Both the position numbers and the translations under genes were made by a program. Shown here in pieces: positions 1 to 7,044 of a DNA stretch of 8,268 nucleotides; position 1 is the stretch's first letter, and each line of letters opens with the position of its first letter. The stretch comes from JBBTWG01 sp038062935 (GTDB taxonomy: Bacteria > Patescibacteriota > Gracilibacteria > UBA1369 > UBA12463). Location of the stretch: NCBI GenBank assembly GCA_038062935.1, contig JBBTWG010000006.1, positions 1-8,268 of the forward strand, written 5' to 3'. The notes beneath the pieces were generated by a model that was not told where the DNA came from, did not search any database, and saw only the letters and a list, made by a program, of their open reading frames with translations.

Positions 1-1668
1 AAAGAGGAGAACTTTGGCCAGGATCTTTATCTGAAAATGTATCAGTCCAAGGTGTATGCTCCCGATGTAGCCGTGACGCACGAAATGGCTCAAGCATACG
101 GGCTTTCACTGCATGATATGGAGAATGTTCTCAACGGTTCCGTGACTCCCCTGCTGCAATCCAAAAAATATTCAAAAACTTTTTCACAGGATCAGGCCTT
201 TACCATGGCGTACAATATCCAGAAAACTTTCAGCGAAAAACTTGCGATCGCGAATCTGAAAAGTGAATTTGATTCGCAAACAGTGCCGACCGAAATTTTT
301 GCTAATGGCGATTTGTCCGATTCTGGATTCGATCTCCTGTCAGATCTGGATATCATCGAATATTATCTTTTTGTCGACAAGACGCCGAATGCCGTGAATA
401 AGACGCTTCCTCCTGGGAAAACCAAACCTTCCAAAAACTCTCCACCGAAGATTTCGCAATCTCAACAAACTTCTTTTCCTGAGAATGGCCACAGTCGCCT
501 CTTGGCTGCGAATTCGATTTTTGATTCTGGATTTAATGTCATTGCGAGTGCTTCTTCTCCTGCAAGTCTGACCGTGAATCCTTTTACCCAGCAGACACAG
601 TGCGTTGTCCCAAATGCTGTTGATACCGCGATCACGAATTATCACAATCAACCGGGAAATGGCGAAAAGCCTGGAAATAAACCGAGTGGTACTAACTCGT
701 TGAGTAGCTCTGGTTCGAGTGGCTCTGATTCGAATAGCTCTGGAATGAACGGCACTTTCTCAAATGGTGATGCATCTGATGGAGCTCCTGGGCAGGATGT
801 TCCGGCTGACAGTGCTCCAGACAACGACCCTTTTATCAATCCTCCAGAGCTCGAGACGACGCCTGTTTCTCCAGCGACGAGCGACTTTCCGATGGATCCT
901 TCCCTGTGTGGGGATTTCAGTGACAGTACCGTGGTGTATCACAAAGAATTCAGTACCAATGCAAATAACAAAGCTTTTGCATCTTTTTGCTTCCTCATTT
1001 CTGAAAAAATGCGGAATTATAGCTCTTTTTATCCGCAGAAACCCTGCATCAACTGTACGATTTCTGCCATGAATCAGGCTTTCAAAGAAACCGTAAGCCA
1101 TTCTCTCATTCCGAGCAAACTCACCGGAAATATTTTTGAATCTGCGAAGTGCAAAGATGGTGTGAATTTGAGCAATCTTCTTGATTTGAATATTTTCATT
1201 GTCCCGATGCCGATTTTGACGCCTCCGAAATATGGGGCATATGAAGGTCGCGACATTACGAGAGAATTTGATCTTTTTGCCAAAAAATATCTACCTCTCT
1301 CGCAGGCACAGAAAGATCAGAAAAAATCCGATGATCCTGCGGCAGAAATTCTTCATGAAACGGAAGACGAACTCCTGGAAAAACAGGCAACTTCTCAGTG
1401 CCTTTCGTATGGCTCGACCGACATGACGCAAGTCGATCTGCTCAATTGTGTGAACGAAATTGTGGCTTCTGAAAAAGGAAAAACAGCGAGTTCGGTCAGT
1501 GAACAGAGTGATCAAGTCGAACTCCAGGTTTCGTCTGAACTCTATCAACCAGTGGCACAGGAGCTGGAACAAATGCGCACTTTTTTCCAGATTTTCAAAA
1601 ATACCTTTTCAGAAATCCAGACTGGAAAAAACTATTGTCCTGCCCTGAATAGTAAACCTGTAAAATAA
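1..1668 (+). CDS. Probable exported protein with Ser/Gly/Pro-rich linker, 5' end outside window
   Basis: I do not recognise this family. The frame is open from base 1, with 12 codons before the first ATG at 37 and no ribosome binding site near that ATG, so the gene most likely begins upstream of the window. Numbered from that ATG, residues 1-115 look alpha-helical and polar. Residues about 205-283 form a low-complexity linker rich in Ser, Gly, Asn, Asp and Pro. Residues about 284-543 form a second region with most of the nine visible cysteines, including a CINC pair at 337-340. A Ser/Gly linker plus scattered cysteines fits a protein working outside the membrane, but the signal peptide would lie outside the window, so export is an inference. 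The gene stops with TAA only 3 bp before the next gene, which does have a signal peptide, suggesting one operon and a shared envelope role. Confidence 0.8.
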   Translation, partial: KEENFGQDLYLKMYQSKVYAPDVAVTHEMAQAYGLSLHDMENVLNGSVTPLLQSKKYSKTFSQDQAFTMAYNIQKTFSEKLAIANLKSEFDSQTVPTEIFANGDLSDSGFDLLSDLDIIEYYLFVDKTPNAVNKTLPPGKTKPSKNSPPKISQSQQTSFPENGHSRLLAANSIFDSGFNVIASASSPASLTVNPFTQQTQCVVPNAVDTAITNYHNQPGNGEKPGNKPSGTNSLSSSGSSGSDSNSSGMNGTFSNGDASDGAPGQDVPADSAPDNDPFINPPELETTPVSPATSDFPMDPSLCGDFSDSTVVYHKEFSTNANNKAFASFCFLISEKMRNYSSFYPQKPCINCTISAMNQAFKETVSHSLIPSKLTGNIFESAKCKDGVNLSNLLDLNIFIVPMPILTPPKYGAYEGRDITREFDLFAKKYLPLSQAQKDQKKSDDPAAEILHETEDELLEKQATSQCLSYGSTDMTQVDLLNCVNEIVASEKGKTASSVSEQSDQVELQVSSELYQPVAQELEQMRTFFQIFKNTFSEIQTGKNYCPALNSKPVK

Positions 1669-1671
1669 TCT

Positions 1672-2745
1672 ATGAAACACTTCCTGCGATCCACTCTTCT
1701 CGGCCTTGTTATCACTCTCACGTTTTCCGCTTTTCTGGGGCTGAAATCGGTGGAGATCAGCTCTGCGCAAGGAACTGGTGGTCAAACTTCGTGCCCGGTG
1801 ACACAGCGGTATACGCGATGGGGGGATTTCATTCGATATGGAACTTCTTTCCGCGATTGGGGTGCCAATTGGAAAGATATTTTTGGTCGCAATGCGTGTC
1901 AACGGGACGATATTCTTGCTATTCAAAAAAATCTGGAAGGTGTTCGTCACGATATCCGCACCAAAATTTTTAATTGCAGCGCTGGCTCGCTCGATAGCCT
2001 CATTGCGACCAATTTGAAACTCGAGACCGAGCTGGAATATGTGCGCAGTGCAGTGTCAAATCATATCGAACGCACTGATGGAAATCCGGATAACGCGGTG
2101 ATCGTGAACGATCGAGATGTTATTTACAATAATCTCAAAACTGAATTAGTGTTCAATCGAAAACTCTATAATTCGGAAGTTTTTGATGAAATTTTTCTGA
2201 AAGTAGAGTCGGACTATTCTGGCCGTATTGCGGATTACGTGTCGTGCAGCGATCCAACATTTGAGGAACTCAGCAATAAATGGAATAACTTTGTCGAGAG
2301 CGCTGCAGGCATCAAGCCAGCCTGGGACAAGCTCGATACGACCGTTCAGGCAAAGTGGAAAAATATCAAAGATTCGCCTTCACAACGCAGCGGTAATTAT
2401 CTCGGAGGATTTCTGGATATCAAGCTCAATGGGCTCAATCCGCAACAAACTCTCGGAGATATCGTCGAAAAACTTTCTGAGATCAGTCCGAGCGGCGCTC
2501 CGAGTTTTCTCGATACTCTGAATGCGAATGAAGCAGAACAGAGCCGCTATTTCACTGAACAGAATCAGGCGATGCGACTCGCGCGGTACGAGGCAATCTA
2601 CGCCAACGGCTCAGACGATGTGGCTGTGAGTCTGGCGGCGAGCGTCGTGCGGATCAACAGCGTCATCAAGGACACATTCCCCGTCCTCAAAGGCCTGGGA
2701 GAGTGTGTGTCGGCGGTGGCGTCGAAACAGTGCGCGAATAAGTAG
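1672..2745 (+). CDS. Secreted protein of unknown function, signal peptide, six cysteines
   Basis: The 357-residue product has a clear signal peptide: basic MKHFLR, a hydrophobic core at about residues 8-24, and a likely cleavage after SAQ at 33. No further membrane segment is evident, so the mature protein is probably released or held on the cell surface. The mature part is mostly predicted helix with charged heptad-like stretches (about 78-130 and 195-235). It has six cysteines (41, 76, 102, 192, 345, 354), an even number compatible with disulfides outside the cell. ATG at 1672 follows the preceding stop by 3 bp and no Shine-Dalgarno sequence is present, so translation may be coupled to the upstream gene. 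The last part of the gene is much richer in GC than its middle. I do not recognise the family, and the function is unknown. Confidence 0.85.
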   Translation: MKHFLRSTLLGLVITLTFSAFLGLKSVEISSAQGTGGQTSCPVTQRYTRWGDFIRYGTSFRDWGANWKDIFGRNACQRDDILAIQKNLEGVRHDIRTKIFNCSAGSLDSLIATNLKLETELEYVRSAVSNHIERTDGNPDNAVIVNDRDVIYNNLKTELVFNRKLYNSEVFDEIFLKVESDYSGRIADYVSCSDPTFEELSNKWNNFVESAAGIKPAWDKLDTTVQAKWKNIKDSPSQRSGNYLGGFLDIKLNGLNPQQTLGDIVEKLSEISPSGAPSFLDTLNANEAEQSRYFTEQNQAMRLARYEAIYANGSDDVAVSLAASVVRINSVIKDTFPVLKGLGECVSAVASKQCANK

Positions 2746-2845
2746 TGTGGCTTTGGCGCGTTCATGAAAATGTCAGAAAGAATTCATAAAGATGTTACGT
2801 TTTGTTCATCTCCTTTTGATATGTTCGCAAAGTCCAGGATGGCAC

Positions 2846-2914
2846 GGGGGTACCGGGCGGACAAGAAGAATTGTCACTCCTCTTGTATGGGTTCGACTCC
2901 CATTACCTCCACCA
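2846..2914 (+). ncRNA. Compact tRNA-like RNA with alanine-type acceptor, lacking normal D and anticodon arms
   Basis: GGGGGTA (2846-2852) pairs with TACCTCC (2904-2910) as a 7-bp acceptor stem, followed by discriminator A2911 and an encoded CCA (2912-2914). The T arm is perfect: ATGGG, loop TTCGACT, CCCAT (2887-2903). The third pair is G-U, which with A73 is the known identity signal for alanyl-tRNA synthetase in tRNA-Ala and tmRNA. Only 34 nt (2853-2886) lie between acceptor and T arm, too few for a normal D arm plus anticodon arm. They can fold as ACAAGA/TCTTGT directly abutting the T stem, as helix P2 does in tmRNA, or as GACAA/TTGTC with a 6-nt loop. GTCCAG (2832-2837) and CTGGAC (2917-2922) can close a stem around the unit. 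It could be a reduced tmRNA-like RNA, a degenerate tRNA, or a tRNA/tmRNA 3'-end remnant at an integration site. Confidence 0.5.
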
Positions 2915-2984
2915 CGCTGGACAAAAAACAAAAAGGCTCTTTTCAGAGCCTTTTTGTGTACCTGGGAAGCAAGAAGAATTGTCA
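2862..2984 (+). repeat. 15-nt exact direct repeat CAAGAAGAATTGTCA (two copies)
   Basis: Copies lie at 2862-2876 (inside the tRNA-like unit) and 2970-2984 (beyond its terminator), 108 nt apart. The flanking bases differ at both ends, so the match is exactly 15 nt. The copies bracket the T arm, CCA end and terminator. This could be a recombination scar, a shared protein or antisense site, or chance; the role is unknown. Confidence 0.7.
2931..2955 (+). terminator. Rho-independent terminator after the tRNA-like RNA
   Basis: A 10-bp stem AAAAGGCTCT/AGAGCCTTTT with tetraloop TTTC (2941-2944) ends in five T on the plus strand. It lies 16 nt after the CCA end and would define the 3' end of the tRNA-like transcript, and perhaps of read-through from the upstream operon. 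On the minus strand the stem is followed by TTTTTGTTTTTTG, so it should also work for a transcript coming from the right. Confidence 0.85.
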
Positions 2985-2989
2985 GGGCT

Positions 2990-3018
2990 ATTATAGCACA
3001 ATATTTATTCATCAACAA
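2990..3018 (-). promoter_or_regulatory. Possible minus-strand promoter of a very short antisense RNA
   Basis: On the minus strand TTGTTG (3018-3013), 17 nt, then a perfect TATAAT (2995-2990). A transcript starting near 2983 would meet the bidirectional hairpin at 2954-2931 after about 30 nt. Its 5' end would lie within or next to the sequence complementary to the 15-nt repeat. The -35 box is weak and the very short product makes this speculative. Confidence 0.25.
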
Positions 3019-3094
3019 AAAATTTCAATAGACCTCCTTCAAATAACATGCTTTGCACAGCACTTTTCTTTCTGCCTCGGATGCATATTATGAA

Positions 3095-3133
3095 AATGAC
3101 CGCACATCCTCTGCAGGTTTGTATGCGGTCATT
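3095..3133 (-). terminator. Hairpin terminator of the large SLH surface protein gene
   Basis: AATGACCGCA (3095-3104) pairs perfectly with TGCGGTCATT (3124-3133) over 10 bp, with a 19-nt loop that itself contains CCT/AGG. It lies 20 nt past the TAA of the minus-strand surface protein gene. The following T run on that strand is only four T, so termination may be modest. Confidence 0.6.
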
Positions 3134-3152
3134 GTACCATTTTCTCTATTTT

Positions 3153-6100
3153 TTATTTTGTGAGTTCGAGGAGGTTTCCTAATCTTGCAAGAATGGCGGC
3201 AAGTTCAGCACGTACGAGTGGCTGTCTACAGCCCCATTTTCCTGTACCGTCTGCATTTGCTCCTGTCATGATCTGATTTCCGACCATCTTGCTGACAGAC
3301 ACTTGTGCCTGGCAGGATTTGATGTCGCTGAATCTACTTGTGAATTCTGCATCATCGCTGACCGGCAATTCTCCTCTGGTCAGTGTGTCGACCCAGAGTG
3401 CGACTTCATCACGCGTTACGCGAGTATTTAATGGTTCGTTGAAGCGAATTCCTTTTTCGTAAGCAACGTTGACGGCGCAGTTTGCCCATTCTGGAACGCC
3501 CTGTGCTGATGCTGTTAGCGTACATGTTTTTCCATCGACACCTTCAATCCCTGCTGCACGTTCGATAGCGATGAGGGCTTCTGCGCGGAGCGTTTCACGG
3601 CCTGGTTCCACACTTCCATCAGCACTGCCTTTGAAAGCATTACTCTTCTGGAAATATTCGAAATACCATGCGGACGTATCTGCGTCTTTGAATTTTGAAA
3701 GTCCGAGCGCATAACATTCTGCATTATTTTGTCTTTCTGCTGCTGTGACAGCCTGATCCAGTGCTGCAATGTCATCTGCAGTTAGATCGTTATTTTCACT
3801 TCTTGTCCTGAATGATGCTGTGGCGGAAGTAATTGAATCAGCATATTTCCCACACCAGTTTTTACTAGCAGCTCTTTCGAGCACACCATGCAATACTCCT
3901 GCAATTCTTGACGGAAGCTTTTGGGCTGCAATTTCAGCGATACCGATCGTATCGATGATGGCTGTTTTTGCTTTTTTCACATCTTCGGTCGCTTTGTTAT
4001 CTTTTGGAAGGGCTGCAAGTGCATCGAGACTTGCCTGAACTCTTTCCTGCATTTTTTCTGTGAGCTGTGCAACTTTTGTTGTGAGCTGTTTGTTGAATTC
4101 ATCGAAGATAATCTCGATTTTTTTACTCACAATTTCGTTGATGCGATCGATTACTTTTTGATCAACTTGATCACCGCTCTGGAATACATTCGTTGCATCA
4201 CCATCCTGATGGAATTCGATGCCGATTCCACACTGTTTTGCTGCGCCTTGAGCAATGTCTTTCAAAGAAGCTGCTTTTGAAATTGCTGATCCTGCTGCTT
4301 CTCTGTCATCTTCTTCGTAGGCGGACGATGCTTCTGTCAGAAATCCATCGATCTGCGTGAAGAGGTCATTGAGGCTGCTGCACTTTTCGCTGTTTTCCAG
4401 TCCGTTTTTTGTAATTTTATTTCGCCCATTTTTTATTCCGTTTCGGATGCCGCTGATTGCTTCCTGGAAAAAAGAGCTTTCTCCATCCTGCTGTGCTTCT
4501 TCATATTTGTCATTGATTGCTTGTTCAATTTCACCGCGGTCGAATTCCAGGTCTTGCACGCCAAATTCATCGCCGTTTTTGCAGACATCTTTGCTGCGGT
4601 TTGTAAGATCAGCGAGAGCACTGAGTTCTTCAGCAAAATCGATGCGTTTTGCATCACGGTTGAGTGTTTTGATGCGATCATTGATTCCCTTCTGGAAGTC
4701 GTTGCAGCGTCCATATACTTCGAGAACCTGGCCCTGATCGCGTAGTGCTGTCATTACCTGCAGAAGTGCATTCATTTTTTGCCGTGCACTATCCTGTACC
4801 TCCTGTGAACATTTTCCACGAGCCACTGCTGCGAGCGTTCTTTCTATATCTTCATATCCAGCCTTTGCTTTTGCAACAGCATCAGTGAAACCCTGTGGTG
4901 CCTGTATTCCTGATGGCAATTTCTTGGCAGTGTTTTGGAAACGACTTATTTCGTATTTACTATTTCGATTCTGTTCGCGCATCATGCGGCACTGATCAAA
5001 TCCTATCTGATATGGCGACTGTGTCATCTGGAATTCAGGCGGCACTGGTGTTACCAACTCTGGACTTGGTGGCATCGGTACTTTTTGTGGATCTATTGTT
5101 ATTTCAGGCTTCACTGTTTGATCTATCTTGATCATCTCTGTTGGTTTTGCAGGTTCTGGTTTGACTGGTTCTACTTTTGCACTGACATTGGTTGTCCCTT
5201 CGTCGAGTGAAGGGCATGTTCGTACAGAGCCTGTTCCCATCATGGTTGATGGCATGTAATTTCCTGGTGCATACCAGGCACACCATCCACTAGAACTTCC
5301 TGTTTTTCCGGGTTCGATACAGTTTGTATCGCTTGGTCTGCAAAGACCCCATCCTGCCCCCAGTTTTGTGAGTATTTCCTTTATATCTCCTGCTGTCATC
5401 ATTCCCATCGTGGTGCCCGTCGTGGTGCCGGCTTTTTTCGGTGCACAATATCCCTGTGTAGATGACCAGAACATCATTCCGCCGCCACCTCCGCACCAAA
5501 AAGAATTATTTGTTGAGTTTGCTGCAAACGTTTTATATTCTCCTGGTTCTACACAATTCTGATCTGTGCTATTACAGAATTTTGAACCTGTAGGACATTG
5601 CTCATTCCATCCGACGCATGATCCACCACCACTTGGCAAATTACATTTCTGGCTGTTCATGCAGTAAAAAGAACTATTCACTTCTGCCCATGAATCACCT
5701 TTTGTTCTGCAGGTAGTGCTGGTCGATTCGCAGCTCGTGTATCCGCTTGGTGGTGTTGGTTCGACATAGGTTGCTCCTGGAGCCATGTGGGTATTCTCTG
5801 CGCAGTAGATGTCATTATTGGGATTTGTATCTTTGTCTTTTTGATAAAATTTCATTCCCTGGGAACACCATCCGGTCGATGGTCCGTATCCTCCTGCTGA
5901 GATACATGATTTATCTGTTGGGCTACAGCTGCTGGTTCCTGCTGGTGCTGTCATCGGTCCAGGGCTGGTAGGCCAGGCGACACAGGTGATATCACCATTT
6001 GGATAGTAATATTTTTGTCCGTTGGAACAATAAGAAGTACTCGAGCAGACTGAACCATTGGCGCATGATCCAGAAGTTGTTGCTGGTGTTGTTGAAGTTG

Positions 6101-6857
6101 CTGGAGCAGTGACTGTGAAGGAGACAGGATACGTCGATCCTGCGCTACATGACGTGTCATTGAGACATGCCCGTAAAACATACGATCCAGCCGTGAGGTT
6201 CGATGTTGAAAATCCCATTTTCTGTACGACAGCGCCAACGTTATTTCCTGTGACGTATGTGGTGGCGGTTCCATCAGGTTTTACGACCTGAATTGTGATA
6301 CTTGTCGCACTTGCGCCTTCTGGAGAACAATTATATGCATAATTCACCATGTCTCCGACGACGTAGGAGGAATTTTTATTATCTGTGAGCGTCAGGCTCA
6401 GGCTCATACATGCGTTTGGAATGACTACATTTAAAAGTGATGCATATGCTGAACATCCCTGTGCGTTACATGCCTGTATGCGATAGTCATAGCGCTGGCC
6501 TGCAGTAGTATTGGTGTCGGAAAAATTTGTGACGTTACTTGTCACCTCTGCCCAGTGCAGTGTTCCTGCATAATTGGCATCTGCCGTAAGCTTTCGATCT
6601 ATATAAAATTTGTCTTCATTCGATGAAGCGTCAGTCCATTTGAGAAAAATCGTGTTTGAGGTAGGAGACACATCAAATCGCAAATCTTGAGGTGGGTTTG
6701 GTATTGTTGGAGCACTACCACTTGATCCTGTCGTTGTGGATGTTGTGTCGGCAAATAATGCGCTTAAATTTGTTTGCGCAACTGCTCCTGAAATGCCGAA
6801 AACGACGAGCATTCCCGCGACAAATAATTGGAAACGAACCTGTTTTTTTCTATTCAT
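3153..6857 (-). CDS. Large modular S-layer-type surface protein (signal peptide, FN3, Cys-rich repeats, helical stalk, 3 SLH)
   Basis: The 1234-residue product begins with a signal peptide (MNRKKQVR, hydrophobic 9-26, cleavage about AVAQ 28). A fibronectin type III domain spans about 53-147 (LKWTDAS near 72, YDYRIQACN near 123). A second beta-sandwich-like domain follows at 150-250. Five cysteine-rich repeats occupy 265-548, a Pro-rich linker 558-612, and a helix-rich, charged region with coiled-coil character about 620-1050. Three SLH repeats end the protein (about 1054-1104, 1113-1163, 1175-1229), with LRAE, TRDE and VRAE at the usual TRAE site. SLH repeats in known proteins bind pyruvylated wall polysaccharide or a similar envelope polymer, so the C-terminus is the likely anchor and the FN3/Cys-rich head the exposed part. 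The gene has its own promoter and terminator. The ATG at 6857 is supported by the signal peptide, although it lacks a Shine-Dalgarno sequence. The ligand is unknown. Confidence 0.93.
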   Translation of the reverse strand: MNRKKQVRFQLFVAGMLVVFGISGAVAQTNLSALFADTTSTTTGSSGSAPTIPNPPQDLRFDVSPTSNTIFLKWTDASSNEDKFYIDRKLTADANYAGTLHWAEVTSNVTNFSDTNTTAGQRYDYRIQACNAQGCSAYASLLNVVIPNACMSLSLTLTDNKNSSYVVGDMVNYAYNCSPEGASATSITIQVVKPDGTATTYVTGNNVGAVVQKMGFSTSNLTAGSYVLRACLNDTSCSAGSTYPVSFTVTAPATSTTPATTSGSCANGSVCSSTSYCSNGQKYYYPNGDITCVAWPTSPGPMTAPAGTSSCSPTDKSCISAGGYGPSTGWCSQGMKFYQKDKDTNPNNDIYCAENTHMAPGATYVEPTPPSGYTSCESTSTTCRTKGDSWAEVNSSFYCMNSQKCNLPSGGGSCVGWNEQCPTGSKFCNSTDQNCVEPGEYKTFAANSTNNSFWCGGGGGMMFWSSTQGYCAPKKAGTTTGTTMGMMTAGDIKEILTKLGAGWGLCRPSDTNCIEPGKTGSSSGWCAWYAPGNYMPSTMMGTGSVRTCPSLDEGTTNVSAKVEPVKPEPAKPTEMIKIDQTVKPEITIDPQKVPMPPSPELVTPVPPEFQMTQSPYQIGFDQCRMMREQNRNSKYEISRFQNTAKKLPSGIQAPQGFTDAVAKAKAGYEDIERTLAAVARGKCSQEVQDSARQKMNALLQVMTALRDQGQVLEVYGRCNDFQKGINDRIKTLNRDAKRIDFAEELSALADLTNRSKDVCKNGDEFGVQDLEFDRGEIEQAINDKYEEAQQDGESSFFQEAISGIRNGIKNGRNKITKNGLENSEKCSSLNDLFTQIDGFLTEASSAYEEDDREAAGSAISKAASLKDIAQGAAKQCGIGIEFHQDGDATNVFQSGDQVDQKVIDRINEIVSKKIEIIFDEFNKQLTTKVAQLTEKMQERVQASLDALAALPKDNKATEDVKKAKTAIIDTIGIAEIAAQKLPSRIAGVLHGVLERAASKNWCGKYADSITSATASFRTRSENNDLTADDIAALDQAVTAAERQNNAECYALGLSKFKDADTSAWYFEYFQKSNAFKGSADGSVEPGRETLRAEALIAIERAAGIEGVDGKTCTLTASAQGVPEWANCAVNVAYEKGIRFNEPLNTRVTRDEVALWVDTLTRGELPVSDDAEFTSRFSDIKSCQAQVSVSKMVGNQIMTGANADGTGKWGCRQPLVRAELAAILARLGNLLELTK
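3156..3698 (-). other. Three C-terminal SLH repeats of the surface protein
   Basis: SLH1 has FKDADTSAWYFEYF, DGSVEPG and LRAE; SLH2 has VPEWANCAVNVAYEKGI and VTRDE; SLH3 has FSDIKSCQAQVSVSKMVG, DGTGKWGCRQP and LVRAEL. Each keeps the SLH order of an F-x-D or W start, an aromatic helix, and a terminal R-[AD]-E helix. SLH2 and SLH3 carry extra cysteine pairs (C1112/C1127 and C1182/C1210), which may form disulfides within repeats. Confidence 0.85.
5214..6065 (-). repeat. Five tandem cysteine-rich protein repeats in the surface protein
   Basis: Residues 265-548 hold five degenerate units. Each has two cysteines 5-6 residues apart, a third usually after an aromatic residue (GWC, FYC, FWC), and a fourth 14-21 residues later. 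First cysteines are at 265, 311, 376, 428 and 506. Units 2, 4 and 5 share the consensus C-x-[PS]-[ST]-D-x-x-C-[IV], and units 4 and 5 continue with EPG. Extra cysteines (405, 421) occur around unit 3. I do not recognise a named family; disulfide-stabilised binding modules are an inference. Confidence 0.7.
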
Positions 6858-6896
6858 GAAAATAAAGGGTTATGTTTTTATTTTTTATTTACTTTT

Positions 6897-6925
6897 ATTT
6901 TACCATTTTTTTGCATTTTGGTCAA
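6897..6925 (-). promoter_or_regulatory. Sigma70-type promoter of the surface protein gene
   Basis: On the minus strand TTGACC (6925-6920, 5/6 to consensus), a 17-nt spacer, then TAAAAT (6902-6897, 5/6). Transcription would start near 6890 and give an A-rich 5' UTR of about 33 nt that contains no Shine-Dalgarno sequence. Confidence 0.75.
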
Positions 6926-6929
6926 AATC

Positions 6930-6968
6930 AAAGCTGAATCCCTAGCCGGCCGGGAAAATAAAGCTGAA
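6930..6968. promoter_or_regulatory. Candidate operator: AAAGCTGAA repeats around a CCGGCCGG palindrome
   Basis: AAAGCTGAA occurs at 6930-6938 and again at 6960-6968, exactly 30 nt apart. Between them lies the perfect palindrome CCGGCCGG (6946-6953), a GC island in AT-rich sequence. It starts 5 bp upstream of the -35 box of the surface protein promoter, where a regulator could bind. Confidence 0.35.
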
Positions 6969-7008
6969 AATTGGAAGATAAAGAACTGAACATACTTATA
7001 TTCTACAA

Positions 7009-7044
7009 AAAAACCTCCCATACAGACTAACTTGGGAGGTTTTT
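7009..7044 (-). terminator. Terminator of the HTH/zinc-ribbon operon
   Basis: AAAAACCTCCCA (7009-7020) pairs with TGGGAGGTTTTT (7033-7044) over 12 bp with a 12-nt loop. On the minus strand the stem runs into seven T, the stronger direction, and it lies about 140 nt past the stop of the zinc-ribbon gene. The plus strand has five T, so it may be bidirectional and separates this operon from the surface protein promoter. Confidence 0.8.

Noticed and set aside
1820..1845. GGGGGG...TTCGA sequence resembling a tmRNA 5' end
   Set aside because: It lies inside a well-supported coding sequence and more than 1 kb from the CCA end.
2500..2914. Full-length or permuted tmRNA
   Set aside because: The only matching 5' acceptor strand is at 2846. 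No tag frame ending in Ala-Ala or 5' TTCGAC element lies at the right distance upstream, and downstream of the CCA comes a terminator rather than a 5' half.
2806..3018. 70-codon minus-strand frame with a hydrophobic start
   Set aside because: It is antisense to the tRNA-like RNA, crosses the terminator stem, and its nearest AGGAGG is about 19 nt from the ATG.
2764..3093. 109-codon plus-strand frame in the intergenic region
   Set aside because: It reads straight through the tRNA-like RNA and the terminator; peptides from such RNA loci are typical false genes.
3469..5971. Several plus-strand frames of 60-126 codons opposite the surface protein gene
   Set aside because: They are antisense shadows of a continuous 1234-codon gene with clear domains.
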